A stretch of 64,000 bases of DNA from an uncultured Haliea sp. (lineage in GTDB: Bacteria; Pseudomonadota; Gammaproteobacteria; Pseudomonadales; Halieaceae): NCBI GenBank assembly GCA_947258585.1, contig CAMYIZ010000059.1:90821-154820 (forward strand), read 5' to 3'. A program made the position numbers and the translations under genes. Positions 19,339 to 29,345 of this stretch are shown in pieces (within the stretch, counting starts at the first letter, position 1; each line of letters starts with the position of its first letter). The notes under the pieces were generated by a model that was not told the DNA's origin, searched no databases, and saw only the letters and a list, made by a program, of their open reading frames with translations.

Positions 19339-21801
19339 ATGGCGCGCTCGCTGTGGCTGTTCCTGCTGGGCGTCCTCCTCGCGGGCTGCGGTACTGACAA
19401 CGGCGGTGATTCCACGGCGAATCTGCCGGGGATTGCCGCCCACACCCGCGGCATGCAGCACCTGCCCGGCTTTCACAGCCTCTACTGGGATGAGCAGCGC
19501 GGTCGGCTGTACCTGGAAATCCCCGAGCCCGACCAGCCCTTCATCTACGTCCGCAGCCTGTCCCGGGGAGTCGGCTCCAACGACCTGGGCCTGGATCGCG
19601 GCCAGCTGGGCGCGACCCACCTGGCGCGCTTTACCCGCGTCGGCGACCGCGCCCTGCTGTTGGCGGACAACCCGGCCTTCACCGCCAGCAGTGACAATGA
19701 CGACGAGCGCCTGGCGGTAGCGGAGGCCTTTGCCCGCTCCGCCATCGCCGGTTTCAAACTGGTTGCGGTCAGCGGCCGGCGCCTGCTGGTCGACGGCACG
19801 GAGTATTTCCTGGAGGACGTGCACGGTGTTGCGCGCCGCCTCAAGGACACCGGTCAGGGCGAGTACCGGCCCGATCCGGATCGCTCTGCGATCTTTCTGC
19901 CCCGCACCCGCGGTTTTCCCGACAATACCGAAGTGGATGCCATGGTAACCCTGGCGGGGGAGCCGCAGGGGGAGCTCATCGGCACTGTGGTGCCCGACCC
20001 GCGCCTGGTGACAGTGCACCAGCATCACTCCTTCGTGCGCCTGCCGGAGCCGGGATACGAGCCGCTGGCCTACGACCCGCGCTCGGGCTTTATCGACCCG
20101 GGGAACGATGCCCGGCGCCATGACTACGCGACGCCGATCGGCGAGCCGGTGCGGCAGAGTTTTGCCTGGCGCCACCGGCTGCAGAAACAGGATCCGGCCG
20201 CCGAGCGCAGTGAGCCGGTGCAGCCGATTATCTACTACCTTGACCGCGGCGCGCCGGAGCCGGTGCGCAGCGCGCTGATCGAGGGGGCCCTGTGGTGGAA
20301 CCAGGCCTTCGAGGCGGCCGGATACATCAATGCCTTCCGGGTGGAAATGCTGCCCGAGGGCGCCGACCCCATGGACGTCCGCTACAACGTCATCCAGTGG
20401 GTACATCGCTCCACCCGTGGCTGGTCCTACGGCGCCAGCGTGCGCGATCCGCGTACCCAGGAGATCATCAAGGGCCATGTGACCCTGGGCTCGCTGCGGG
20501 TGCGCCAGGACTATCTGCTGGCGGAGGGTTTGCTGGCGCCCTACGGCGACGACGGCGCAGTGCCCCCGGAGCTGCTGGAATTCGCTCTTGCGCGCATTCG
20601 CCAGCTGTCTGCCCACGAGGTGGGTCACACCCTGGGGCTGGAGCACAACTTTGCCGCCAGTGCCGATGGCCGCGCCTCGGTGATGGACTATCCCCATCCC
20701 TGGGTGACCCTGGATGAACAGGGCAATCCGGACCTCTCCCGGGCCTATGCCGAAGGCATTGGGCCCTGGGATCGGCGCGCCATCCTGCACGGCTACCAGG
20801 ATTTCCCGCAGGGCGTTGACGCCGTTGCGGCGCGGGAGGAGATCATCCGCGATACCTATGCCTCCGGCCTGCACTTTGTCGCCGATGCCCACGCCCGCGG
20901 CGATGCCTTTGCGGTCACCGCCGGCCCCGCCCATCCCCTGGGCAGCCTCTGGGATAACGGCGCCGACCCGGTGGTCGAGCTGCGGCGCCTGCTGGCACTG
21001 CGCGGCACAGTGCTGGAGCGATTCTCCGAGCGCGTCGTCCGCCTGGGCCGTCCCCTGGCGCAGATCGAGGATGTGCTGGTGCCCATGTACCTGTTACACC
21101 GTTACCAGCTGCAGGCGGCCGCCACCCTGATTGGCGGGCAGGAGTTTACCTATGCGCTGCGCGGTGACGGCCAGATTCCCACCGCGCTGGTGCTGCCCGC
21201 GCGCCAGCGCGACGCGATTGCGGCCCTGCTGGAAACGCTGGCAGCCGACAAGCTGGCGCTGGCGCCGGAGCTGATTGCCCTGATTCCACCCCGCCCTCCC
21301 GGTGCCGGCGACAGCCGGGAACTGTTTCCCCGCCAGACGGGCTATGTGTTTGATCCCCACGCCGCAGCCGCTGCCGCTGCCGGACTCAGCCTGGACATGC
21401 TGCTGAACCCCACCCGGGCGGCGCGGATGAACAACAATCGCGCGCGGTCTGCCGCGCAGCCCGGCTTCACCGATCTGCTGGACCCGCTGTTGGCGGCGAC
21501 CCTGTATGCGCAGCCGCAAGCTGGCAATGCGGGGGCCCTGCAGCGGGTGGTCAATATCGCCACCCTGGAGCGGCTGCTGCGCCTGGCGGGCGCGGCGGAG
21601 GTCCAGCCCCAGGTGCGGGCCGAGAGTCTTGACGCCCTGCTGGCACTCAAGTCCTGGCTGCAGCAGCGAGCGCCGGCGTCACCGCCGCAGTGGCGTGCGC
21701 ACTACACCTTCAGTGCTGCACAGATCCAGCGGTTGCTGGATGATCCCGCTGCCCTGCAAGGTCTGGAGGCGCTGCCGGCGCCTCCCGGGTCACCGATCTG
21801 A
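19339..21801 (+). CDS. Zinc-dependent metalloprotease lipoprotein (metzincin-type; DUF5117/DUF4953-like)
   Basis: Lipobox LLAGC; HEVGHTLGLEHNF (HExxHxxGxxH) followed by SVMDYPHP Met-turn. Confidence 0.75.
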   Translation: MARSLWLFLLGVLLAGCGTDNGGDSTANLPGIAAHTRGMQHLPGFHSLYWDEQRGRLYLEIPEPDQPFIYVRSLSRGVGSNDLGLDRGQLGATHLARFTRVGDRALLLADNPAFTASSDNDDERLAVAEAFARSAIAGFKLVAVSGRRLLVDGTEYFLEDVHGVARRLKDTGQGEYRPDPDRSAIFLPRTRGFPDNTEVDAMVTLAGEPQGELIGTVVPDPRLVTVHQHHSFVRLPEPGYEPLAYDPRSGFIDPGNDARRHDYATPIGEPVRQSFAWRHRLQKQDPAAERSEPVQPIIYYLDRGAPEPVRSALIEGALWWNQAFEAAGYINAFRVEMLPEGADPMDVRYNVIQWVHRSTRGWSYGASVRDPRTQEIIKGHVTLGSLRVRQDYLLAEGLLAPYGDDGAVPPELLEFALARIRQLSAHEVGHTLGLEHNFAASADGRASVMDYPHPWVTLDEQGNPDLSRAYAEGIGPWDRRAILHGYQDFPQGVDAVAAREEIIRDTYASGLHFVADAHARGDAFAVTAGPAHPLGSLWDNGADPVVELRRLLALRGTVLERFSERVVRLGRPLAQIEDVLVPMYLLHRYQLQAAATLIGGQEFTYALRGDGQIPTALVLPARQRDAIAALLETLAADKLALAPELIALIPPRPPGAGDSRELFPRQTGYVFDPHAAAAAAAGLSLDMLLNPTRAARMNNNRARSAAQPGFTDLLDPLLAATLYAQPQAGNAGALQRVVNIATLERLLRLAGAAEVQPQVRAESLDALLALKSWLQQRAPASPPQWRAHYTFSAAQIQRLLDDPAALQGLEALPAPPGSPI

Positions 21802-21820
21802 CCCGGCAGGAGACTACGCG

Positions 21821-21930
21821 ATGAAAACACCCTTGCTTGTCCTGCTTCGCTAAGGCCTGATTGCCATCCTGCTCGCCCCCGCGAGGTTTTCAACGCGCTC
21901 TACTGCTGGGCCTCGACCGTGATCAGTGAG
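21821..21930 (+). pseudogene. Possible decayed small-ORF remnant
   Basis: ATG AAA ACA CCC TTG CTT GTC CTG CTT CGC TAA, then readthrough GLIAILLAPA and, after a frame change, VFNALYCWASTVISE: hydrophobic coding-like residues interrupted by stop and frameshift. Confidence 0.25.
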
Positions 21931-22681
21931 AGGCGAAACGCGCCACGTCCTTGATCAGGCACTGCGCGGCAGCGGCGACCAGCCGTCCGCCGTCGTCGGC
22001 GTTGGCCTGGGTCGGGTCCGAGCCGATGCGGCCATCCGGGAAGTCCTGCCGGTAGCGCACGGCATCACTGATCGAGCCGTTGGGCGCAATCTTCGGGCTC
22101 ATGGCGGTGTGCTGGCGCTCCCGCTCCGGGTATGCCCAGTAGGTTACCGCCACTTCGGAAGCGGTGGCATGGCTGCCGTGGCCCTGGGGATAGAGTTCGT
22201 TGCACAGCGCCAGGACCTCCCTGAAATCCCACCAGTCCCGGCGTTTTAACCACAGGTCCGGCCGCGTGTCGGCGCCGCGGGGATCGAAGCTGCGCCGGGC
22301 ATGGATTTCCGCAAAGGCGGCCTCGATAGTGGCGATGTTGCCGCCGTGGCCATTGAGCCAGTAAATTCTGTCGAAGCCGTGTCGCAGCAGGCTCTCGGTC
22401 CAGTCCACCATGGTGGCGATCATGGTCGAGGGGCGCAGCGTCACGGTCCCGGGAAACCCCAGGTGGTGCTGGGCACAGCCGACATTGAAGGTCGGGCCGA
22501 TCAGCAGCTTGTCGGGAGCGAGGCTTTCCGCGTGATTGGCGATGATCTCGGGACACAGCGCGTCTGTGCCCAGGAAGCCATTGGGTCCGTGCTGCTCCAT
22601 CGAGCCGATGGGGAGCACAATGCAGCTTGATTGTTGCAGCCAGGATTCAATGTCCGGCCAGGTGGAGAGGGGAAGTCGCAT
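21923..22681 (-). CDS. Creatininase family protein
   Basis: VLPIGSMEQHGPNGFLGTDA, GPTFNVGCAQHHLGFPGTVTLRPSTM, INGHGGN-like LNGHGGNIATIEAAF, GSHATASEVAVT. Start at ATG 22681; longer ORF is an antisense extension. Confidence 0.88.
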   Translation of the reverse strand: MRLPLSTWPDIESWLQQSSCIVLPIGSMEQHGPNGFLGTDALCPEIIANHAESLAPDKLLIGPTFNVGCAQHHLGFPGTVTLRPSTMIATMVDWTESLLRHGFDRIYWLNGHGGNIATIEAAFAEIHARRSFDPRGADTRPDLWLKRRDWWDFREVLALCNELYPQGHGSHATASEVAVTYWAYPERERQHTAMSPKIAPNGSISDAVRYRQDFPDGRIGSDPTQANADDGGRLVAAAAQCLIKDVARFASH

Positions 22682-22882
22682 GGCAATGGGTCCGGTCGCA
22701 AACCCGGGAGGGTAGCAGTCGCGATTGCGGGGGGGCAATGCCGCAATACGGTTTCCTTTGTTATACCAGTGCGATGACTCGCGGGAGCGCGAGATGCCAG
22801 CCCCAGCCTGTGTCTGTAAAGTGGCCGGTGATGGGCCGCAGGGCGTGTCAGCACAATAATAACGACAGGAAGGGCCAAAGCC

Positions 22883-24052
22883 GTGCTTGAAATTGAATCG
22901 CTGCGCCAGCAGGCCATGCTGGATACCGGGCTGGAGGATTTTGGCGATCCCGCCTTTTACGAGGCGCTGGAGCGGCTGCTGGACGCGCTGCTGACCGAGG
23001 CGCGGCTCAACGACTTTGGCCGGCTCCGGGCGGAGATGACGATCCTGGCCGGGCTCGGCAAGCGCCTGCAGATCCAGGACTACCTGTCGGCGCACCCGGA
23101 GGTCGCGGACGAACCGGTGCGCCAGCCGGTGTTTATTGTCGGCCTGCCCCGCACCGGCACCACTGCCCTGCATCATCTGCTGAACCAGGACCCGCGCAAC
23201 CGCACCCTGCGCCTGTGGGAGGCCCAGAACCCGGTGCCGCCGCCGGAGACCGCCACCTATACCACGGACCCGCGTATAGCGGCGCAGGCAGAGAGCGTGG
23301 CGTTGACCGAGAGCTTCCTGCCCGGTTTCAAGCGCACCCACCTGATCGATGCCCAGGAGCCGGACGAGTGCTATATGCTGCTCAATCGCAATTTCATGTC
23401 GGTGGAGTACCCGGCCCTGTTCCACATCCCCAGCTATGCCAACTGGTTCTACGCCAATCTCTGCCGCTCCGACAGCTACGACTATCACCGGCGTCAGCTC
23501 CAGCTGCTGCAGTCGCGCCATCCTGGCAGCTGGGTATTGAAAGCACCGTTCCACCAGCTGGGTTTGCGGGAGATCCTGCGGGTCTATCCGGATGCCATCA
23601 TTCTCCAGACCCACCGCGCGCCCATGGCCTTCGTTGCCTCGGGCTGCAGTTTCAGTGAAGTGCTGCGGCGCAGTGGCAGCGATGTGGTGGACCGGGCGGA
23701 GATCGGCCGCGACTGGATGAACATGCTGATCGCCTATACGCGCAGCTTCGAGGCCGACCGGGCGGTGCTGGAGCCTGCCCACCCGGGCCAGTTTATCGAT
23801 CTCCACCACGACGATTTCCTGCGCGATCCCTGGCCGGTGCTGGAACGGGTCTATGCCCTGCGCGGCATGCCTTTCGACTCTGGGGCGCGGGCACGCATGC
23901 AGCGCTGGCTGGACGCCCACCCCCGCGGGCAACACGGCGAACACCGCTACTGCCTGGAGGATTACAGTATTGAGCGCAGTGAGGTGGAGGCCCTGTTCGG
24001 GGACTACACCCGCCGCTATGGACTGAACATGGATGAGGAGAGAGCAGCATGA
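22883..24052 (+). CDS. Sulfotransferase family protein
   Basis: PVFIVGLPRTGTTALHHLLNQDP (PAPS 5'-phosphosulfate loop), WVLKAPFHQLGLREILRVYPDAIILQTHR. Confidence 0.88.
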   Translation: MLEIESLRQQAMLDTGLEDFGDPAFYEALERLLDALLTEARLNDFGRLRAEMTILAGLGKRLQIQDYLSAHPEVADEPVRQPVFIVGLPRTGTTALHHLLNQDPRNRTLRLWEAQNPVPPPETATYTTDPRIAAQAESVALTESFLPGFKRTHLIDAQEPDECYMLLNRNFMSVEYPALFHIPSYANWFYANLCRSDSYDYHRRQLQLLQSRHPGSWVLKAPFHQLGLREILRVYPDAIILQTHRAPMAFVASGCSFSEVLRRSGSDVVDRAEIGRDWMNMLIAYTRSFEADRAVLEPAHPGQFIDLHHDDFLRDPWPVLERVYALRGMPFDSGARARMQRWLDAHPRGQHGEHRYCLEDYSIERSEVEALFGDYTRRYGLNMDEERAA

Positions 24053-25161
24053 ACGAGCCCAAAACCGCGGAGCAGCGCGTCCTGGACGGCAGCGCCTGGA
24101 GTGACTTCTGCGATGCCCTCAAGGAAGCGGGGCAGCTGGTGGAGGCGGAGCTGGCGCCGCAGAACGCCTTCGATCGCGCCGAGGGCTATCGCTACCTGTC
24201 GCGCATGCTGCGCGCGGGCCTGGAGAGTTTCCTGGAGGCGGGCGATCCGCTGTTCCCCGAGCTGCGTTGCCCGGCCCACGAGACCATCAAGCTGGGGGCG
24301 GACAACCCCGACAACCACTACCAGACCGCCAGTATCGACCCCAACCACGACTACCGCATCACCGGCACCCGCGGCACCGTCGACTACCTCGGTTTCGGCA
24401 CCGTCATCAACCGCTACAGCAGCGGCGGCGGCATGAAGACCGACGGCTGGCTGGATTCCCGCGAGCTGGAACTGAACCCCGACGGCACCCTGGAAATCAT
24501 CGTCAGCCAGACCCGGCAGCCCGGCAACTGGCTGCCCATGGGGCCGGAAAGCAATTCCCTCAACGTGCGCCAGACCTTCCAGGACCGGCGCCGGGAAACG
24601 AAAGCGGAAATCCGCATCGAGCGCATCGGTGCCGAGCAGGAGAGGCCGGCACCGCTGACGCCGGAGAAACTGGACCGGGCCCTGCAGGGTGCGGTGCAGT
24701 TCATGCGCAATACCACCGGCCTGTTCGAGGACTGGGCGGAGAGCTTCCTGCCCACCGTGAACCAGGTCGCGCCCGCGGACCAGGCGTTCTGCCAGGCGAT
24801 CGGCGGCGACCCGAATATCTACTATTTCCACAGCAGCTGGGAGCTGGCGGAGGATGAGGCGCTGCTGATCCATGCCCCCGAAGTGCCCGCCTGCCAGACC
24901 TGGAATTTCGTCTTGCAGAACTGGTGGATGGAATCCCTGGACTACCGCTATCACCAGATCCACTTCAACAAGCACACGGCCCGCTACGAGGCGGACGGCA
25001 GCGTGGTGATCGTGGTCGCGCACCGGAAGCCGCCCCAGGCCAACTGGGTGGAGACCGCTGGCCACCAGCGCGGCACCCTGTGCTGGCGCTGGATTGGCGC
25101 CAGCGAACATCCGCCGGTGCAGGCCCGGGTGGTGAAGTTCAGCGAGCTCGACAGCGTCTGA
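24049..25161 (+). CDS. DUF1214 domain-containing protein
   Basis: GADNPDNHYQTASIDPNHDYRITGTRGTVDYLGFGT; overlaps sulfotransferase by 4 bp. Confidence 0.75.
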   Translation: MNEPKTAEQRVLDGSAWSDFCDALKEAGQLVEAELAPQNAFDRAEGYRYLSRMLRAGLESFLEAGDPLFPELRCPAHETIKLGADNPDNHYQTASIDPNHDYRITGTRGTVDYLGFGTVINRYSSGGGMKTDGWLDSRELELNPDGTLEIIVSQTRQPGNWLPMGPESNSLNVRQTFQDRRRETKAEIRIERIGAEQERPAPLTPEKLDRALQGAVQFMRNTTGLFEDWAESFLPTVNQVAPADQAFCQAIGGDPNIYYFHSSWELAEDEALLIHAPEVPACQTWNFVLQNWWMESLDYRYHQIHFNKHTARYEADGSVVIVVAHRKPPQANWVETAGHQRGTLCWRWIGASEHPPVQARVVKFSELDSV

Positions 25162-25179
25162 GCGGGGCGGACCCGCTCA
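25159..25179. terminator. Hairpin shared by convergent genes (bidirectional terminator candidate)
   Basis: TGAGCGGG-gcgga-CCCGCTCA, perfect 8-bp stem; its ends are the two stop codons of the flanking genes. No clear T-tract. Confidence 0.5.
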
Positions 25180-25653
25180 GGACGGCTCCCGGCCCAGTGG
25201 CAGGGCCGTCTCCAGCTTGATTTCCCGCAGGGCGATGTTGGACTTGATCTGGGAAATCCAGGGAATCCCGAACAGGAAGCCCTCCAGGAAGGCGTCGAAG
25301 GTGGCGATATTCTCGGTGACCACCCGGAGGATGAAATCCGCGTCCCCGGTGGTCACGAAACACTCCATGACTTCCGGTCGCTGGCGCACCGCCGCTTCGA
25401 ATTCCGCGGTGCTTTCTCGCACGTGCCGCGCCAGGGTGATGTGGATAAAGGCGCAGAGACTGAGATCGACCTTGTCCCGGTTCAGCAGCGCTGTGTAGCG
25501 CTCGATCACCCCACTGTCCTCCAGCCCTTTCATGCGCCGCCAGCAGGCCGCCGGCGAAATGCCGACGTCCGCCGCCAGCTGCTGGTTGCTGATACGCCCG
25601 TCGCGCTGCAGGGCCTGCAGTATGCGGATATCAATGCGGTCCATGGTTTTCAC
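25177..25653 (-). CDS. Lrp/AsnC family transcriptional regulator
   Basis: MDRIDIRILQALQRDGRISNQQLAADVGISPAACWRRMKGLEDSGVI, AsnC ligand-binding domain. Confidence 0.93.
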   Translation of the reverse strand: MKTMDRIDIRILQALQRDGRISNQQLAADVGISPAACWRRMKGLEDSGVIERYTALLNRDKVDLSLCAFIHITLARHVRESTAEFEAAVRQRPEVMECFVTTGDADFILRVVTENIATFDAFLEGFLFGIPWISQIKSNIALREIKLETALPLGREPS

Positions 25654-25695
25654 CCCACAATGAAATAAAATTTCGAATATATCTGAAAAGCGGAA

Positions 25696-25712
25696 GGATT
25701 ATCCGATAATCC
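25696..25712. promoter_or_regulatory. Candidate operator between lrp-like gene and indolepyruvate oxidoreductase
   Basis: GGATTAT-CCG-ATAATCC perfect inverted repeat in AT-rich divergent intergenic region. Confidence 0.5.
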
Positions 25713-25794
25713 GGCGTCGCGTCAAAGAAAATGGAAGCACATTTCTGGCTGAAAGGACTACATTTAAAAGATCGAAACTCACCGGATCCGCCCC

Positions 25795-28700
25795 ATGAAC
25801 CAGCCCGCCACAGTACCGCCCCTGGATACCTACGAGCTGCAGGATCGCTACCGGCGCGAGACCGGGCGCGTGTTCCTGACCGGCACCCAGGCCCTGGTCA
25901 GGCTGCCCATGCTGCAGCGGGCGCTGGATCGCCGCCAGGGGCTGAACACCGCGGGCTTCATCTCCGGTTATCGCGGTTCCCCGCTGGGGGCCTACGACCA
26001 GGAACTGTGGCGGGCGGAGCGCTTCCTGCGCGAGAACAATATCGAGTTCCTGCCCGCGATCAACGAGGACCTGGCGGCGACCGCCATCCTCGGCACCCAG
26101 CAGGTGGAAACCGATTCCGCCCGCGAGGTCGATGGCGTGTTCTCGATCTGGTATGGCAAGGGGCCGGGGGTGGACCGCTCCGGGGACGCACTCAAGCACG
26201 GCAATGCCTACGGCAGCTCCCCCCACGGCGGTGTACTGGTGATTGCCGGCGACGATCACGGCTGCGTGTCCTCCAGCATGTCACACCAGTCCGATGTCGC
26301 CTTCATGGCGTATTTCATGCCCACCCTGAACCCGGCCTCGGTGGCGGAATATATCGAGTACGGCCTGTACGGTTTCGCCCTGTCCCGCTACTCGGGTACC
26401 TGGGTCGGTTTCAAGGCCATCTCCGAGACTGTGGAGAGCGCGGCCTCGGTGGCGCTGGACTACAGCCGCGAGTTCGCCGTGCCCGGGGATTACCAGGCGC
26501 CGGACTACGGCCTCCACTACCGTTGGCCGGATCTTCCCGGACCCCAGGTGGAGGCGCGCATGGTGGCCAAACTGGAGGCGGTGCGGGCCTTCGCCCGGGC
26601 CAATCCGATCGATCGGGCGATCTACAATATCCCGGATGCCCGCTTCGGCATCATCACCACCGGCAAGGGCCACCTGGACCTGATGGAGGCACTGCGACTG
26701 CTGGGCATCGACGAGACGCGAGCGCGTGAACTCGGTATCGACATCTACAAGGTGGGCATGGTCTGGCCGCTGGAAACCCGTGGCGCCCGGGCCTTCCTGC
26801 GCGGCAAGGACGAAGTGCTGGTGGTGGAGGAAAAGCGCGGCATCATCGAGAGCGAGCTGAAGGAGGCCCTGTACGATTACCAGAGCGACAAGCCCAGCCG
26901 CATGGTCGGCAAGTACGACGAGGAGGGGCGGCCGCTGGTGCCCTGGACCGGCGAGCTGAGTCCGGCCCTGCTGGCGCCCATCGTCGCCGCGCGCATCACC
27001 CACGAATACCCCGAGGTGCGCTTCGACGACCAGCTGGCGGCCCTGCAGGCGCGGCAGGTGGCAGTCAGCGTGCCCACCGACGTCAAGCGCACTCCCTATT
27101 TCTGTGCCGGCTGCCCCCACAACACCTCCACCCGGGTACCCGAGGGCAGCAAGGCCCTGGCCGGTATCGGCTGTCACTTCATGGCCTCCTGGATGGACCG
27201 CAACACCGAGTCCCTGATCCAGATGGGCGGCGAGGGGGTGAACTGGGTCGGCAAGTCCCGCTTTACCGGCAACGGCCACGTGTTCCAGAACCTGGGCGAG
27301 GGCACCTATTTCCACTCTGGCTACATGGCGATCCGCCAGGCGGTGGCCGCCGGTACCAACATCACCTACAAGATCCTGTTCAACGACGCGGTGGCCATGA
27401 CCGGCGGCCAGCCGGTGGACGGGGTCATCACCGTGCCGGCGATTGCCAACCAGGTGCGTTCCGAGGGCGTGCAGCGGATCGCGGTGATGAGCGACGAGCC
27501 GGAGAAATACACTGACAAGGCACTGTTCCCCGCCGCTACCAGTTTCCACCACCGGGACGAGCTGGACGCGGTACAGCGGGAGCTGCGCGAGACCCCCGGA
27601 GTCACGGTTTTAATCTACGACCAGACCTGTGCCGCGGAGAAGCGGCGGCTGCGCAAGAAGGGCGCCTACCCGGACCCGGACCGGCGCATGTTCATCAACC
27701 AGGCTGTGTGCGAGGGCTGTGGCGACTGCTCAGTGCAATCCAACTGTCTCTCTATCTACCCCGTGGATACCGAACTGGGGCGCAAGCGCAAGATCGACCA
27801 GTCCTCTTGCAACAAGGACTACTCCTGCGTCAAGGGCTTCTGCCCGAGCTTTGTCTCGGTGCTCGGCGGCCGCCTGCGGCGTTCAAGCGCGGATCCCGTC
27901 AGCGACGAACTCGAGAGCCGGCTGGCGGCGCTGCCCCTGCCGGCGGAAGTGGACCTCCGCGACAACTTCAACCTGTTGGTGGCGGGTATCGGCGGTACCG
28001 GTGTGGTCACCGTGGGTGCCCTGGTGACCATGGCCGCGCATCTGGAAGGCAAGGGCGCCAGCGTGCTGGATTTCACCGGCTTTGCCCAGAAGGGCGGCGC
28101 GGTCATCAGCCATATCCGCATCGGCAGCAGTCCCGCCGCGCTCAACCAGGTGCGCATTGCCGACGGCTGTGCCGACGCCGTGGTGGCCTGCGATATCGTG
28201 GTCGGCACGGACCCCCGCGCGGTGCGGGTGCTGGCCCGGGAGCGGACCCGGGTGCTGATCAACCACAGTGAAGTGCCGAGCGGCCAGTTCGTGCGCAACC
28301 GCAACGCCGATATCCGCATGCGCGAGCGGGAAGCCGCCATTACTGCCGCGGTCGGGGCCGAGCGGCTGCACACGGTGCCCGCCAACGAACTGATGGAGCG
28401 CATTCTCGGCAATACGGTCTACGCCAACGTGTTCCTGCTGGGCCACGCCTGGCAGCAGGGCCTGGTGCCGGTGTCGCTGGCGGCCCTGGAGCAGGCGCTG
28501 GCCCTCAACGGCGTCAACGTGGCGGAGAACCTGCAGGCCTTCGCCTGGGGCCGGGTGGCGGCGGTGGACGCCGACTATGTGGCCCGGGTCGCGGGACTGG
28601 TGCAGGTACTGTCCCTGCCGCCGCGCCTGGAGGAGATTGTCGAGCATCGCGCGGGCCTGCTGGTGCAGTACCAGAACGAATCCCTGGCCCGGGACTACCG

Positions 28701-29307
28701 CGATTTTGTCGCCGCCGTAAAGGCCGGGGAGCAGGCGGTGAAGCCCGGCAGTACCGCCCTGGCCGAGGCCGTGGCGCGCAACCTGTACAAGCTGATGGCC
28801 TACAAGGACGAGTACGAAGTGGCCCGGCTGTATACCGACGGCGAGTTCCGCAAGCAGCTGGAGGCGACCTTCGAGGGCGACTACAGTCTGCAGTTCCATC
28901 TCGCGCCGCCCATCTTCAGCCGCGGCCTGGACGAGCAGGGGCGGCCGCGCAAGCGTACCTTCGGGCCCTGGATGCTGCGGGCCTTTGCCCTGCTGGCACG
29001 CTTTCGCGGCTTGCGCGGTACCCGGCTTGATCCCTTCGGCTACCATCCGGACCGGCGCCAGGAGCGGGCCCTGATCGCGGATTACCGGGCGCTGGTGAGC
29101 GAGTTGCTGGCGGGGCTGGCCCCCGCCAACTTCGACCTCGCCCTGGAGTTGGCCCGCCTGCCCGAGGAAGTGCGCGGCTACGGGCCGGTCAAGGCGGATT
29201 CCGTGGCCCGTTACCAGCAGCAGCGGGGGGAGCTATTGCAGCGCTTCCACAACCCGGGAGGCGCTGTTCAGGTGCACGCTGCCGCGGGTAACGCCGTCGG
29301 CGCCTGA
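25795..29307 (+). CDS. Indolepyruvate ferredoxin oxidoreductase family protein (fused alpha/beta, about 1170 aa)
   Basis: FLTGTQALVRLPMLQRALDRRQGLNTAGFISGYRGSPLGAYD, AINEDLAATAILGTQQ, FCAGCPHNTSTRVPEGS, INQAVCEGCGDCSVQSNCLSI Fe-S motif, GIGGTGVVTVGALVTMAAHLEGKG. Confidence 0.94.
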   Translation: MNQPATVPPLDTYELQDRYRRETGRVFLTGTQALVRLPMLQRALDRRQGLNTAGFISGYRGSPLGAYDQELWRAERFLRENNIEFLPAINEDLAATAILGTQQVETDSAREVDGVFSIWYGKGPGVDRSGDALKHGNAYGSSPHGGVLVIAGDDHGCVSSSMSHQSDVAFMAYFMPTLNPASVAEYIEYGLYGFALSRYSGTWVGFKAISETVESAASVALDYSREFAVPGDYQAPDYGLHYRWPDLPGPQVEARMVAKLEAVRAFARANPIDRAIYNIPDARFGIITTGKGHLDLMEALRLLGIDETRARELGIDIYKVGMVWPLETRGARAFLRGKDEVLVVEEKRGIIESELKEALYDYQSDKPSRMVGKYDEEGRPLVPWTGELSPALLAPIVAARITHEYPEVRFDDQLAALQARQVAVSVPTDVKRTPYFCAGCPHNTSTRVPEGSKALAGIGCHFMASWMDRNTESLIQMGGEGVNWVGKSRFTGNGHVFQNLGEGTYFHSGYMAIRQAVAAGTNITYKILFNDAVAMTGGQPVDGVITVPAIANQVRSEGVQRIAVMSDEPEKYTDKALFPAATSFHHRDELDAVQRELRETPGVTVLIYDQTCAAEKRRLRKKGAYPDPDRRMFINQAVCEGCGDCSVQSNCLSIYPVDTELGRKRKIDQSSCNKDYSCVKGFCPSFVSVLGGRLRRSSADPVSDELESRLAALPLPAEVDLRDNFNLLVAGIGGTGVVTVGALVTMAAHLEGKGASVLDFTGFAQKGGAVISHIRIGSSPAALNQVRIADGCADAVVACDIVVGTDPRAVRVLARERTRVLINHSEVPSGQFVRNRNADIRMREREAAITAAVGAERLHTVPANELMERILGNTVYANVFLLGHAWQQGLVPVSLAALEQALALNGVNVAENLQAFAWGRVAAVDADYVARVAGLVQVLSLPPRLEEIVEHRAGLLVQYQNESLARDYRDFVAAVKAGEQAVKPGSTALAEAVARNLYKLMAYKDEYEVARLYTDGEFRKQLEATFEGDYSLQFHLAPPIFSRGLDEQGRPRKRTFGPWMLRAFALLARFRGLRGTRLDPFGYHPDRRQERALIADYRALVSELLAGLAPANFDLALELARLPEEVRGYGPVKADSVARYQQQRGELLQRFHNPGGAVQVHAAAGNAVGA

Positions 29308-29345
29308 CACACTCGCCCGGGGGGCCGGTGCCGGCGCCAGCTGCC

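Noticed and set aside
19261-20934. 557-aa minus-strand ORF
   Set aside because: Antisense to the metalloprotease lipoprotein gene; no recognisable family.
22682-23944. N-terminal extension of the 673-aa creatininase ORF
   Set aside because: Antisense to the sulfotransferase and not creatininase-like; start placed at 22681.
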